From positions 37,282 through 101,281 of the forward strand of contig CAYJHQ010000006.1 of the NCBI GenBank assembly GCA_964369775.1: 64,000 nucleotides of DNA, in the 5' to 3' direction. The notes under the pieces are model-generated. The model was not told the DNA's origin, did no database searches, and saw nothing but the letters and a program-made list of their open reading frames with translations. A program made the translations under genes and the position numbers. Below are positions 25,917-35,450 of this stretch, piece by piece. The number at the start of each line of letters is the position of its first letter. Within the stretch, counting starts at the first letter, position 1. The stretch is from CAUPWF01 sp964369775. GTDB taxonomy: Bacteria > Bacillota > Clostridia > Lachnospirales > Lachnospiraceae.

Positions 25917-27035
25917 ATGGAAAAAATAATATTTCATATAGATGTAAACTCTGCTTTTTTGAGCTGGACGGCTGTAGAGTGTCTGCAATCAGGAGAAGAT
26001 GTGGATATTAGAGAAGTTGCTAGTATTATAGGTGGAAATAAAGAGACGAGACATGGAGTAGTGTTAGCAAAATCAATAGAAGCAAAATCATATGGCATTT
26101 GTACAGGAGAGCCTGTTGCAAATGCCTTAAAAAAATGCCCGAAATTGGAGATTCGAAGACCGAATCACAAGATGTATAAAGAATATAGCAAAAAATTAAT
26201 GGACTGTCTTAGGCGGTTTACTGTAGATATTGAACAAGTGAGTATAGATGAATGTTACATGGATTATACAGGAATTGCACATCTTTATAAAACAGTTCTC
26301 GAAGGGGCCAACACTATAAGAGAAACAGTGAAAAGGGAGCTTGGATTTACAGTTAATATAGGGATTTCTACAAATAAATTATTGGCTAAAATGGCATCTG
26401 ATTTTTCGAAGCCAGATAAAATTCACACATTGTTTGTGGAAGAAGTTGAAAAAAAGATGTGGCCACTTCCGATTGAGGAGCTACATATGGCAGGTAAGTC
26501 TAGTGTGTCAACCCTGAAAAAGTTGGAAATAAACACAATTGGCGATCTGGCGAAGATAGATAAGAATATAATACGGATGCATTTGAAAAGTCATGGTGAA
26601 ATGCTTTGGGACTTTGCTAATGGCGTAGGGGATGATAAAGTAGAAAAAAGAGATTCAAAAGCAAAGGGGATAGGGAATTCAACTACACTAGCACAGGATA
26701 TAGAGGCGGAAGATGAGGCGAAAAAAGTTTTGCTTGACCTAGCGGAGTCAGTAGGAGAACGGCTTAGAAAAGCAGGACAAAAAGCAAACGCAATCAATGT
26801 TGAAATCAAATACTACACTTTTCAATCATTCTCAAAACAATGTCAAATGGAAAGAGCTACAAATGTTGACGAGAAAATATATGAGTACTCATGCAAACTA
26901 TTTAATGAACTTTGGACGGGTGAGCCAATCCGTTTGCTCGGAGTCAGAACGACAAAATTACAAGATGAAGATGAGCCAGAACAAGTGACTTTATTTGAAT
27001 GGATAGAGGAAAATCGAAGTAGTAGTAACGAGTAA
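25917..27035 (+). CDS. dinB: DNA polymerase IV (Y-family)
   Basis: A 372-residue translesion polymerase. The N-terminal HIDVNSAFLSW and the catalytic SIDECYMDYT with adjacent acidic residues are diagnostic, and NIGISTNKLLAKMASDFSKPD follows. The little-finger domain occupies the last 120 residues. Near the C-terminus QVTLFEW resembles a sliding-clamp-binding box. The start lies 5 bp after the GGDEF gene with only a weak ribosome-binding site, so it may be translated by coupling. No LexA box was recognised. Confidence 0.94.
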   Translation: MEKIIFHIDVNSAFLSWTAVECLQSGEDVDIREVASIIGGNKETRHGVVLAKSIEAKSYGICTGEPVANALKKCPKLEIRRPNHKMYKEYSKKLMDCLRRFTVDIEQVSIDECYMDYTGIAHLYKTVLEGANTIRETVKRELGFTVNIGISTNKLLAKMASDFSKPDKIHTLFVEEVEKKMWPLPIEELHMAGKSSVSTLKKLEINTIGDLAKIDKNIIRMHLKSHGEMLWDFANGVGDDKVEKRDSKAKGIGNSTTLAQDIEAEDEAKKVLLDLAESVGERLRKAGQKANAINVEIKYYTFQSFSKQCQMERATNVDEKIYEYSCKLFNELWTGEPIRLLGVRTTKLQDEDEPEQVTLFEWIEENRSSSNE

Positions 27036-27065
27036 AATATGATATACTCGTAAGAGGAGAAAGAA

Positions 27066-27083
27066 ATGGAGATAGAAGTATGA
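27066..27083 (+). CDS. Possible five-residue ORF overlapping the murE start
   Basis: ATG 27066 follows AGGAG (27055-27059) and encodes MEIEV. Its stop overlaps the murE ATG as ATGA. murE also has a usable GGAG at 27068-27071, so coupling is optional here. Confidence 0.25.
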   Translation: MEIEV

Positions 27084-28540
27084 AATTAATAAATTTATTA
27101 GAGCGAATGGAATATAAAATAGCACAAGGAAGTGTTGAAACGACAATTAGTGAGTTGACAAGTGACTCTAGAAAAGTAGTAGAAAACGGTGTGTTTGTCT
27201 GTATCAGTGGAGCTGTAGTAGACGGACACGATTTTATAGAAGATGTTATTAAGAAAGGTGCACGAACATTAGTTGTAGAAAGAGATGTGACAGTAAGTGA
27301 AGAAATAACAGTGATAAGAGTGGAGAACACGAGGTATGCATTAGCTCTGATGTCAGCTGCCTATTTTGGTTATCCAGCGGAAAAATTTAAAGTCATTGGA
27401 ATTACAGGGACAAAAGGAAAAACTACAACTACCTATATGATTAAGGATATCCTAGAAGGTATCGGACAAAAGGTAGGTTTAATCGGAACAATAGAGACGA
27501 TCGTAGGGGATAAGCACATACCAGCGGGAAATACGACACCTGAATCGTTTGCAATCCACAAGTATTTTAAAGAAATGGTAGAAGAAGGGTGTGATTGTGT
27601 AGTAATGGAAGTTTCTTCGCAAGGGTTGATGACTCACAGAACAGCGGGGATTATGTTTGACTTAGGTATATTTACTAATCTTGGAAAAGATCATATCGGA
27701 GCAAATGAGCATCGTGATTTTGCACACTACCTTGAATGCAAAGCAATGTTATTTAAACAAAGTAAGATTGGAATTGCTAATGTAGACGACAAACATTTTG
27801 AAGAAGTATTTGACGGTGCGACGTGTAAAATAGAAACTTATGGATTTTCAGAAGTAGCAGATTTGCGTGCGATTGATACAAATTTGGTGTCGAGAAAAGG
27901 GGTATTAGGGATTGATTATAAAGTAACAGGATTGATGGATTTTGACGTTGCAATTGATATTCCAGGAAAGTTTAGTGTATATAACTCATTAACGGCTATT
28001 GCAGTATGTCGCCACTTTAATGCAAAACCAGATGAAATTATGGAAGCGCTTAAAAAGACAAAAGTAAAAGGTCGAATTGAGATGGTAAAAGTGTCTGATG
28101 AGTTTACATTGATGATTGATTACGCGCATAACGCAATGAGTCTTGAAAGTTTACTTGCTACATTGAAAGAGTATAATCCAAAACGCTTGGTATGCGTATT
28201 TGGTTGTGGTGGAAATCGTGCAAAAGATAGAAGATTTGAGATGGGAGAAGTGTCAGGAAATTTAGCAGACCTAACAATTATCACTTCAGATAACCCAAGA
28301 TTTGAAGAGCCTCAAGATATCATAGATGATATTAAGACGGGTATAGAAAGAACAGGTGGAAACTACTTAGAGATTATTGATCGAAAAGAAGCAATTCAAT
28401 ATGCGATAGAACATGGTCAAGAAGGTGATGTCATTATCCTTGCTGGAAAAGGACATGAAGATTACCAAGAGATTAAAGGAGTGAAGTATCCGATGGATGA
28501 AAGGGTATTGATTCAAGAAATATTGGCAGAGCGCGTATAA
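27080..28540 (+). CDS. murE: UDP-MurNAc-tripeptide synthetase (meso-diaminopimelate adding)
   Basis: A 486-residue cytoplasmic ligase of peptidoglycan synthesis, adding the third residue to UDP-MurNAc-Ala-Glu. The N-terminal domain binds the UDP part, ATP is bound by GTKGKTTT (about residues 111-118), and the C-terminal domain has the DNPR motif (DNPRFEEP), which in this family selects meso-diaminopimelate rather than lysine. The wall is therefore probably DAP-type. The nearest TGA-TATACT extended -10 lies at 27040-27048. priA follows after 18 bp. Confidence 0.94.
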   Translation: MKLINLLERMEYKIAQGSVETTISELTSDSRKVVENGVFVCISGAVVDGHDFIEDVIKKGARTLVVERDVTVSEEITVIRVENTRYALALMSAAYFGYPAEKFKVIGITGTKGKTTTTYMIKDILEGIGQKVGLIGTIETIVGDKHIPAGNTTPESFAIHKYFKEMVEEGCDCVVMEVSSQGLMTHRTAGIMFDLGIFTNLGKDHIGANEHRDFAHYLECKAMLFKQSKIGIANVDDKHFEEVFDGATCKIETYGFSEVADLRAIDTNLVSRKGVLGIDYKVTGLMDFDVAIDIPGKFSVYNSLTAIAVCRHFNAKPDEIMEALKKTKVKGRIEMVKVSDEFTLMIDYAHNAMSLESLLATLKEYNPKRLVCVFGCGGNRAKDRRFEMGEVSGNLADLTIITSDNPRFEEPQDIIDDIKTGIERTGGNYLEIIDRKEAIQYAIEHGQEGDVIILAGKGHEDYQEIKGVKYPMDERVLIQEILAERV

Positions 28541-28558
28541 AAATTTTGGAGGCAGTAC

Positions 28559-30793
28559 ATGTTTGTTGATGTAGTCGTTGATATTACCCATGAAAAACTA
28601 GATAAAATCTTTCAATATAGCATCCCTTCTTCATTAGAAGGGATGCTTAAAGTTGGTATGGAAGTAGTAATACCATTTGGGCGAGGTAATAAGGAGATAA
28701 GAGGCTATATAGTGAATTTTTCGGAAACGACCCAGTATGATGCCGATAAAATAAAAGATATTATAAAAGTTGCAGAAGATAGTATTGGAATTGAAACAGA
28801 TTTGATACGGCTAGCGGCGTATATAAAATCCTTTTATGGTGGTACAATGATTCAAGCAATTAAAACAGTACTTCCAGTAAAGATAATAGAAACGGATAAG
28901 GAAGAAAAAACAGTAAAACGATTGATTTCCCATAAAGAAGGAGAAGAGAAATTAGCATTTTATTTAGAAAAAAATCAAAAAGCTCGCGCAAGATTAATGG
29001 CAGGGCTATTAGACCAGGAGGTTTGGGATTATAAAAAACTGATTAACAAGGTAAAGATTGGATTAAATATTGTAAAAGCACTGGAAGAGCAAGGTGTTTT
29101 AGTGCTAGAATCTAAGAAGGTATATAGAAATCCCATAGCACCTAACAAAGAGGTTATGAAGAAAGATGATATGATATATACAGATGAGCAAAAAGTAGCA
29201 ATTGATTCTTTTGTGAAAGATTTTAGAGAGAGTAGAGTTGCAACGTATTTGATTCATGGAGTGACAGGAAGTGGAAAGACAGAAGTATACATAGAGATGA
29301 TTCGAGAGGTGGTAAGGAAAGGGAAGCAGGCGATTGTTCTTATACCAGAGATTTCATTGACTTACCAGACTGTGCAACGTTTTTATAGGGTGTTTGGACA
29401 AAGGGTGTCTATCTTGAATTCTAGAATGTCAAAAGGTGAGCGCTATGATCAATGGGAGAGAGCCAAAGAAGGTGAGATCGATGTTATGATTGGCCCACGA
29501 TCTGCACTTTTCACTCCGTTCCAAAAGTTAGGATTGATTGTAATTGATGAAGAGCATGAGCAGACCTATAAAAGTGAACAAACACCTAGATATCATGCAA
29601 GGGAGACTGCTATTGAAAGAGGAGAAATGGAAGGAGCTAGTGTAGTTCTTGGTTCTGCAACACCTTCTATTGAATCCTATTACCGTGCAATCAGCGGAGA
29701 GTATAAGTTACTTGAATTAAAAGAACGCTCTATGAAACAGAGCCTTCCAAGCGTTCAGACTGTGGATATGAGAGAGGAGTTAAAAAAGGGAAACCGCTCC
29801 ATCATCAGCGATACTCTACGTACGTTAATACAGAAGAGGTTGGATGCAAAAGAACAGACTATTTTGTTTTTAAATCGAAGAGGGTATGCAGGTTTTATCT
29901 CTTGTAGATCTTGTGGATATGTGGAGAAATGCATACATTGCGATATTTCTCTATCGGAGCATCGAGGCAATAAAATGGTGTGCCATTATTGTGGGTACGA
30001 AAAGAAGAGGGAAACAAGCTGCCCAACATGCGGATCCAAACACATTTTGGGATTTAGAGCAGGGACACAGCAGATAGAAGAGCTGATAAAAAAGGAATTC
30101 AAAGAAGCAAAAGTATTACGATTAGATATGGATACTACGAGAGAGAAGAACGGGCATGAAAAGATATTATCATCATTTGAAAAAGGAGAGGCAGATATAC
30201 TAGTTGGTACTCAAATGATAGTGAAAGGTCATGATTTTCCAAATGTGACATTGGTGGGAATTTTAGCTGCTGACTTGTCTTTATATGCTAATGACTATCG
30301 GGCAGGCGAGCGAACATTTCAATTAGTTACGCAAGCAGCAGGTCGTGCAGGGCGAGGTCAAAAAGCTGGGGAAGTAGTTATTCAGACATATGCGCCAGAT
30401 CACTATAGTATTATTGCGGCAAGTAAACAAGACTATCATATGTTCTATCGTACGGAAATAGAGTATCGCCAATTGATGGGATATCCACCAGCAGAGCAAT
30501 TTATGTCGATTATGATGCAAGGGAAAAAAGAAGAAGTATTAGAAGTTGCAGCAAAATATACCTGTGATTTTATTCATAAGATAAAAAGAAATCGTGAAAT
30601 TGCAATAATTGGTCCAACAAAACCGTATATTAGTAAGGTTAATGATTTTTATCGGAAAGTCATATTTTTAAAAACAGAAAATTATGATATATTAATAGAT
30701 GTAAAAGATAAATTGGAAAAATATATAGAAGTAAATCAAGGATTTGCCCAACTAAGGGTACAATTTGATTTTAATCCTATGAATATTTGGTAA
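28559..30793 (+). CDS. priA: Primosomal helicase PriA
   Basis: A 744-residue superfamily 2 helicase that restarts stalled replication forks. The N-terminal 3'-DNA-binding domain occupies about 1-100. Walker A is GVTGSGKTE, the Walker B box is DEEH, and the zinc-binding insert has four Cys pairs (CRSCGY, CIHC, CHYCGY, CPTC). Motifs V and VI (VGTQMIVKGHDFP and QAAGRAGRG) follow. A perfect 12-bp inverted repeat lies inside the coding sequence at 28619-28647. It opens the priA-to-thiN gene order usual in Firmicutes. Confidence 0.95.
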   Translation: MFVDVVVDITHEKLDKIFQYSIPSSLEGMLKVGMEVVIPFGRGNKEIRGYIVNFSETTQYDADKIKDIIKVAEDSIGIETDLIRLAAYIKSFYGGTMIQAIKTVLPVKIIETDKEEKTVKRLISHKEGEEKLAFYLEKNQKARARLMAGLLDQEVWDYKKLINKVKIGLNIVKALEEQGVLVLESKKVYRNPIAPNKEVMKKDDMIYTDEQKVAIDSFVKDFRESRVATYLIHGVTGSGKTEVYIEMIREVVRKGKQAIVLIPEISLTYQTVQRFYRVFGQRVSILNSRMSKGERYDQWERAKEGEIDVMIGPRSALFTPFQKLGLIVIDEEHEQTYKSEQTPRYHARETAIERGEMEGASVVLGSATPSIESYYRAISGEYKLLELKERSMKQSLPSVQTVDMREELKKGNRSIISDTLRTLIQKRLDAKEQTILFLNRRGYAGFISCRSCGYVEKCIHCDISLSEHRGNKMVCHYCGYEKKRETSCPTCGSKHILGFRAGTQQIEELIKKEFKEAKVLRLDMDTTREKNGHEKILSSFEKGEADILVGTQMIVKGHDFPNVTLVGILAADLSLYANDYRAGERTFQLVTQAAGRAGRGQKAGEVVIQTYAPDHYSIIAASKQDYHMFYRTEIEYRQLMGYPPAEQFMSIMMQGKKEEVLEVAAKYTCDFIHKIKRNREIAIIGPTKPYISKVNDFYRKVIFLKTENYDILIDVKDKLEKYIEVNQGFAQLRVQFDFNPMNIW
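28619..28647 (+). repeat. Perfect hairpin inside the priA coding start
   Basis: AGCATCCCTTCT (28619-28630) and AGAAGGGATGCT (28636-28647) are exact reverse complements around TCATT. It lies 60 nt inside the gene and has no T tract after it. Confidence 0.85.
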
Positions 30794-30827
30794 TAAAGAT
30801 AAGCATAGAAGAGAAAGAGGAATGAAA

Positions 30828-31331
30828 ATGGCGATAAGAACAATTAGAGAACAAGAAGATTCAGTTTTGGGGAAAGTAGCAAAACCTGTAACAAAGATGA
30901 CTGATAGGACTTATACTTTAATAGAGGATATGATAGATACTATGTATGAGGCTATGGGAGTTGGTTTAGCAGCACCACAGATCGGAATTTTAAAAAGAAT
31001 TGTTGTAATAGATGTAGGTGAAGGGCCGATTGTACTAATCAATCCAGAGATTATAGAAGAGAGCGGGGAGCAAACAGGTGATGAAGGTTGCTTAAGTGTT
31101 CCAGGAAAGTCAGGAACGGTGACTAGACCTAACTACGTAAAAGTAAAAGCGTTAACAGAAGATATGGAAGAGCAGATTATAGAAGGCGAAGAATTGCTTG
31201 CAAGAGCACTTTGTCATGAAATAGATCATTTGAATGGAATCTTGTATGTGGAAAAAGTAGAAGGCGAACTTAGAGATGTACAAGCGCATGATGAAGATGA
31301 AGACGAATATGAATATATAGATGAGGAATAA
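30828..31331 (+). CDS. def: Peptide deformylase
   Basis: A 167-residue metalloenzyme removing the formyl group from new proteins. The three family boxes are present: GVGLAAPQIG, EGCLS and HEIDH, the Cys and two His binding the metal. Two ATGs are close; 30828 is chosen because AAGAGG (30815-30820) is 7 nt away, while ATG 30822 is too close. The C-terminus is unusually acidic (DEDEDEYEY). fmt starts 4 bp after its stop, the usual pairing of formylation and deformylation. Confidence 0.96.
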   Translation: MAIRTIREQEDSVLGKVAKPVTKMTDRTYTLIEDMIDTMYEAMGVGLAAPQIGILKRIVVIDVGEGPIVLINPEIIEESGEQTGDEGCLSVPGKSGTVTRPNYVKVKALTEDMEEQIIEGEELLARALCHEIDHLNGILYVEKVEGELRDVQAHDEDEDEYEYIDEE

Positions 31332-31335
31332 TAAG

Positions 31336-32277
31336 ATGAAAGTAATTTTTATGGGAACACCTGATTTTGCTGTAGGGACGCTAGAATCGTTAATCCAAGC
31401 AGGTCACGAGGTGGTATTAGCGGTTACGCAACAAGATAAGCCAAAAGGACGAGGAAAAGAAGTGCAATTTACACCAGTAAAAGAAATGGCTGTAAAACAT
31501 AAGATTCCGGTGTTTCAACCAAAGAAAATCAGAGAGCCAGAGTGCGTGGAAGAGTTGAGGAGATATGAGGCAGATATCATGATAGTGGTAGCTTACGGGC
31601 ATATACTAACCAAAGAAATCCTAGAGATGACTCCATATGGATGTATCAATGTTCATGCATCACTGCTACCGAAATATCGAGGAGCAGCACCGATACAATG
31701 GTCTATTATTAAAGGTGAAGAGGTAACTGGAATTACAACTATGCAGATGGACGAAGGATTAGATACAGGTGATATGCTTTTGAAGTCGGAAGTTGTTATC
31801 GAAGCAGATGAAACGGCAGCTTCCCTTCACGATAAGCTAGCAAGATGCGGGGCTAAGCTTTGCGTAGAGACTTTAGAAAAAATCGAAGCAAATCAGATTG
31901 AGCCTGTAAAGCAAGGAGAAAGTGATACAGATTATGCAAAGATGCTTACGAAAGAACTTGGGAATATAGACTGGAGCGATAGTGCAGTTCAGATTGAACG
32001 TCTGATTAGAGGGTTAAACTCTTGGCCAAGTGCATATTCTTATTGGAATAGCAAAGTAATGAAGATTTGGTCATCTGAAGTAGAAGGGAATTGTTGTGAA
32101 AATCATGAAGAACCAGGAACCATAGTGAAGATAGAAAAAGATGGATTTTGGGTAAAAACCGGAGATGGGGATTTGAAGATACTTGAGGTGCAGATTCCAG
32201 GAAAGAAAAGAATGGATGCAGGTGCATTTTTAAGAGGATATCAGATACAGGTAGGAGAAAAATTAGAAACGAAATAG
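31336..32277 (+). CDS. fmt: Methionyl-tRNA formyltransferase
   Basis: A 313-residue enzyme that formylates initiator Met-tRNA using 10-formyl-tetrahydrofolate. The start KVIFMGTPDFAV and the signature HASLLPKYRGAAPIQW are diagnostic, with the catalytic Asn/His/Asp set in NVHASLLP and MDEGLDTGD. The C-terminal tRNA-binding domain covers about 205-313. ATG 31336 is chosen for the GAGGA 8 nt before it; an in-frame ATG at 31321 lies inside def without a site. Confidence 0.95.
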   Translation: MKVIFMGTPDFAVGTLESLIQAGHEVVLAVTQQDKPKGRGKEVQFTPVKEMAVKHKIPVFQPKKIREPECVEELRRYEADIMIVVAYGHILTKEILEMTPYGCINVHASLLPKYRGAAPIQWSIIKGEEVTGITTMQMDEGLDTGDMLLKSEVVIEADETAASLHDKLARCGAKLCVETLEKIEANQIEPVKQGESDTDYAKMLTKELGNIDWSDSAVQIERLIRGLNSWPSAYSYWNSKVMKIWSSEVEGNCCENHEEPGTIVKIEKDGFWVKTGDGDLKILEVQIPGKKRMDAGAFLRGYQIQVGEKLETK

Positions 32278-32289
32278 GAGGTAGTTATC

Positions 32290-33000
32290 ATGTATGGTAT
32301 GTATTATAGTTTTTACGATCCAACAATTATATTGGTACTTATAGGAACCGTCATTTGTTTAGCAGCATCGGGGCGTGTGAAAAGTACATTTAATAAATAC
32401 TCAAAAGTAAGAGCAAACTCAGGACTTAGAGGGTATGAGGTTGCAGAGAGAATCTTACGTCAAGAAGGTCTATCAAATGTAAGAGTAGAACGTGTAAAAG
32501 GGAATCTATCAGATCATTATGACCCGAGAACAAGAACAGTGCGCCTATCTGACACAGTGTACAATAGTAATAGTGTTGCGGCGATAGGTGTTGCGGCACA
32601 TGAGTGTGGTCACGCGATTCAGCACCATAAAATGTATGCGCCGTTGTCTTTGAGAACTGCAATTTTACCAGTTGCAAACTTTGGAAGTTCTTTTGCATGG
32701 ATATTAATTATCGTAGGATTGGTGATTGGTGGATCATCGTCATCTATGATTTTGACGATTGGAATATTATTATTTTCTGCAGTTGTACTTTTTCAACTAG
32801 TTACATTACCGGTAGAGTTTGATGCATCAAAAAGAGCTGTGGCTTTACTTGGTAATACAGGCATATTATCAACAAATGAAGTAGATGATACGAAGAAAGT
32901 TTTAAATGCGGCAGCTATGACTTATGTAGCAAGCGCAGCGGCTAGTATCTTGCAATTGATAAGGATTGTATTGATTGCAGGAAGGAGAGGCAATGACTAA
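32290..33000 (+). CDS. yugP: YugP-type membrane zinc metallopeptidase
   Basis: A 236-residue membrane protease candidate. One N-terminal helix (about 10-30), the zinc-binding HECGH (about residues 103-107) and further helices at about 135-170 and near the C-terminus. The family (PF04298) is found in many Clostridia and Bacilli between fmt and rsmB, as here. Its substrate is not established. The last 8 bp overlap rsmB, indicating coupled translation. Confidence 0.88.
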   Translation: MYGMYYSFYDPTIILVLIGTVICLAASGRVKSTFNKYSKVRANSGLRGYEVAERILRQEGLSNVRVERVKGNLSDHYDPRTRTVRLSDTVYNSNSVAAIGVAAHECGHAIQHHKMYAPLSLRTAILPVANFGSSFAWILIIVGLVIGGSSSSMILTIGILLFSAVVLFQLVTLPVEFDASKRAVALLGNTGILSTNEVDDTKKVLNAAAMTYVASAAASILQLIRIVLIAGRRGND

Positions 33001-34384
33001 GTCAAAGCAGACAAGAAACAGGCAGGAGTCTACTCCTGCCATGAATGAGAGAGAAATTGTACTGGATATTCTTATGGAGGTTTTGGAAGAAGGAAAATAT
33101 AGTCATATTGTCCTGCGAGAAGTTTTAAACAAATACCAGTATACTGATAAGAAAAAAAGGGCGTTTATAACGAGAGTAACGGAAGGAACTATTGAGAGGG
33201 TAATTGAGTTAGATTATATTATCAATCAAGTTTCTAAAGTGAAAGTGAAAAAAATGAAACCTCTTATAAAAAATATTATTAGGAGCGCTGTCTACCAAAT
33301 GAAGTATATGGACAGTGTTCCTAATTCTGCTATCTGTAATGAGGCAGTAAAACTTGCAACTAAGCGAGGATTCTTTGGGTTAAAAGGGTTTGTAAACGGA
33401 GTTCTTCGCAACGTAGATAGAAAAATGGAAGAAATCGTATATCCTAGTAATGATTTTATAGAGTATTGTAGTGTGAAATATTCTATACCAAAATGGATGG
33501 TTTCCTTCTATAGAGAATCCTACACAGATGAGAAGGTAGAACAGATATTAGCAGGGTTCTATGAAAGAAATAAGACTACGATAAGAGTGAACGAAGCTAA
33601 GATTTCAAAAGATATGCTAGCAGAAGCATTGGGAAATCAAGGGATTCTTGTAGAAAAGCACCCATACTTAAAATATGCTTTAGAGATTAGTGAATATGAT
33701 AGCTTATATCGAATTCCTGAGTTTATAGAAGGACTGTTTCAAGTGCAAGATATCAGTTCTATGATGGTAGGCGAAATTGCAAATCCGAATGAAGGTGATT
33801 ATATTATCGATGTATGTGCAGCACCAGGTGGGAAGTCACTCCATTTGTCGGATAAATTAAAAGGAACGGGCACAATAGAAGCACGTGATTTAACGGAGTA
33901 TAAAATCCAGCTAATTGAAGACAATATTTTCCGCTGTCAGATAGAAAATGTGGTGCCAGTGCAATGGGATGCTACTATTTGCGATGAAAATGCGATAGAA
34001 AAAGCAGATATAGTAATTGCAGATCTGCCTTGTTCAGGGTTGGGTATACTTGGGAAAAAGACAGATATTAAATACAAGATATCAAAAGAGAGTATGGATA
34101 GCCTTGTTGATTTGCAACAGAATATTTTAAAAGAAGTGCAGAAATATGTAAAGCCAGGTGGAAAGCTTATTTATAGTACCTGTACAATTAATCCAAAAGA
34201 AAATCAGGAACAGGCTAGGTGGATTGCGGAAGAATTTGGTTTTCAACCGCTTGAAATCGGAGCGTTGTTGTGTGAAACATTGAAAAGTCAGGTGGAAAAT
34301 GTAAATGAGTTGCAATTGCTTCCAGGTGTTCACAATAGTGATGGTTTCTTTATTGCAGCATTTACAAAACCTAAAGATAAGTAG
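32993..34384 (+). CDS. rsmB: 16S rRNA (cytosine-967 C5) methyltransferase
   Basis: A 463-residue RNA methyltransferase. The N-terminal NusB-like domain covers about 18-150, and the SAM-binding domain follows with DVCAAPGGKSLH. The two Cys characteristic of m5C enzymes are in DLPCSGLG and YSTCTINPKEN. ATG 32993 is chosen because AAGGAG lies 5 nt before it, overlapping yugP. A perfect hairpin (33021-33040) sits just after the start and before an internal ATG (33041) from which family homology begins. Confidence 0.94.
   Translation: MTKSKQTRNRQESTPAMNEREIVLDILMEVLEEGKYSHIVLREVLNKYQYTDKKKRAFITRVTEGTIERVIELDYIINQVSKVKVKKMKPLIKNIIRSAVYQMKYMDSVPNSAICNEAVKLATKRGFFGLKGFVNGVLRNVDRKMEEIVYPSNDFIEYCSVKYSIPKWMVSFYRESYTDEKVEQILAGFYERNKTTIRVNEAKISKDMLAEALGNQGILVEKHPYLKYALEISEYDSLYRIPEFIEGLFQVQDISSMMVGEIANPNEGDYIIDVCAAPGGKSLHLSDKLKGTGTIEARDLTEYKIQLIEDNIFRCQIENVVPVQWDATICDENAIEKADIVIADLPCSGLGILGKKTDIKYKISKESMDSLVDLQQNILKEVQKYVKPGGKLIYSTCTINPKENQEQARWIAEEFGFQPLEIGALLCETLKSQVENVNELQLLPGVHNSDGFFIAAFTKPKDK
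33021..33040 (+). repeat. Perfect hairpin inside the rsmB coding start
   Basis: GGCAGGAG (33021-33028) and CTCCTGCC (33033-33040) are exact reverse complements around TCTA, 28 nt after the start. The left arm contains an AGGAG that pairing would hide. An in-frame ATG follows at once. Confidence 0.8.
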
Positions 34385-34400
34385 AAGGCGAGTTTTGACA

Positions 34401-35435
34401 ATGAAAAATGATATATTGAATTTTACATATGAAGAGTTAGAAGAAGGAATGAAAGAACTTGGAGAGAAAGCATTTCGTGCAAAACAAATCTATGAGTGGC
34501 TGCACGTAAAGGGGGTAAAGTCTTTTGATGAAATGTCAAATCTATCAAAAACCCTTAGAGAGAAATTAGCGAGTTCTTATCATATCAATCAAGTCAAAGT
34601 TCTAGAACAGCAGATTTCAAAATTAGATGGGACGAACAAGTTTTTATTCCAATTAGAGGATGAGAATGTAATAGAAAGTGTGTTTATGATGTATCAGCAT
34701 GGAAATACAGTCTGTGTATCATCTCAAGTTGGTTGCAGAATGGGATGTACTTTTTGCGCCTCAACTATAGGAGGTCTTGTTAGAAATCTTACTGCGTCAG
34801 AAATTTTACTTCAGATATATGAGATTCAAAGGCTTATGAACACTCGTATCTCCAACATTGTAATTATGGGAACGGGAGAGCCGTTAGATAATTATGATAA
34901 TTTTGTAAAGTTTATAAGGATGATAAGTGATAAACATGGGTTGAACATCAGTCAGAGAAATATTACGGTTTCTACCTGTGGAATAGTTCCAAGTATAAAA
35001 AAGCTAGCAGAAGAAAACTTTCAGATAACCTTGGCACTGTCACTTCATGGTTCAACTCAAGAGAAAAGAAAAACATTAATGCCAGTTGCAAAAGCCTTCG
35101 AATTAAAAGAAATTTTAGCTGCTTGTGATTATTATTATGAAAAAACAGGTAGGAGATTGTCTTTTGAATATAGTTTAGTAGCAGGAATTAACGATACTTC
35201 GGTAGATGCAAAAGAGTTGGTTAACTTGTTAAGAGGAAAGAATTGCCATATTAATTTAATACCAGTCAATCCGATTAAGGAAGTAGATTATAAAAAACCG
35301 AGTAAAAAAAATGCTCATGAATTTAAAAATAAACTTGAAAAAAGTGGAATAAATGTTACTATTAGAAGAGAAATGGGTTCTGATATAGATGGCGCATGTG
35401 GTCAATTAAGATCCAAACATGCGAAATGCAAATAG
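34401..35435 (+). CDS. rlmN: Dual-specificity RNA methyltransferase RlmN
   Basis: A 344-residue radical SAM enzyme making 2-methyladenosine in 23S rRNA (A2503) and some tRNAs. The iron-sulphur triad is CRMGCTFC, the GTGEPLDNYD motif follows, and a catalytic Cys is near the C-terminus in GACGQLR. ATG 34401 fits homology; in-frame starts further up lie inside rsmB. The ribosome-binding site is weak (AAGGCG). Confidence 0.94.
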   Translation: MKNDILNFTYEELEEGMKELGEKAFRAKQIYEWLHVKGVKSFDEMSNLSKTLREKLASSYHINQVKVLEQQISKLDGTNKFLFQLEDENVIESVFMMYQHGNTVCVSSQVGCRMGCTFCASTIGGLVRNLTASEILLQIYEIQRLMNTRISNIVIMGTGEPLDNYDNFVKFIRMISDKHGLNISQRNITVSTCGIVPSIKKLAEENFQITLALSLHGSTQEKRKTLMPVAKAFELKEILAACDYYYEKTGRRLSFEYSLVAGINDTSVDAKELVNLLRGKNCHINLIPVNPIKEVDYKKPSKKNAHEFKNKLEKSGINVTIRREMGSDIDGACGQLRSKHAKCK

Positions 35436-35450
35436 AAAGGTAGGCAATCC

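Noticed and set aside
27028..27051. ACGAGTA/TACTCGT as a terminator between dinB and murE
   Set aside because: A 7-bp stem with a 10-nt loop and no T tract; it also overlaps a possible promoter. Not strong enough to call.
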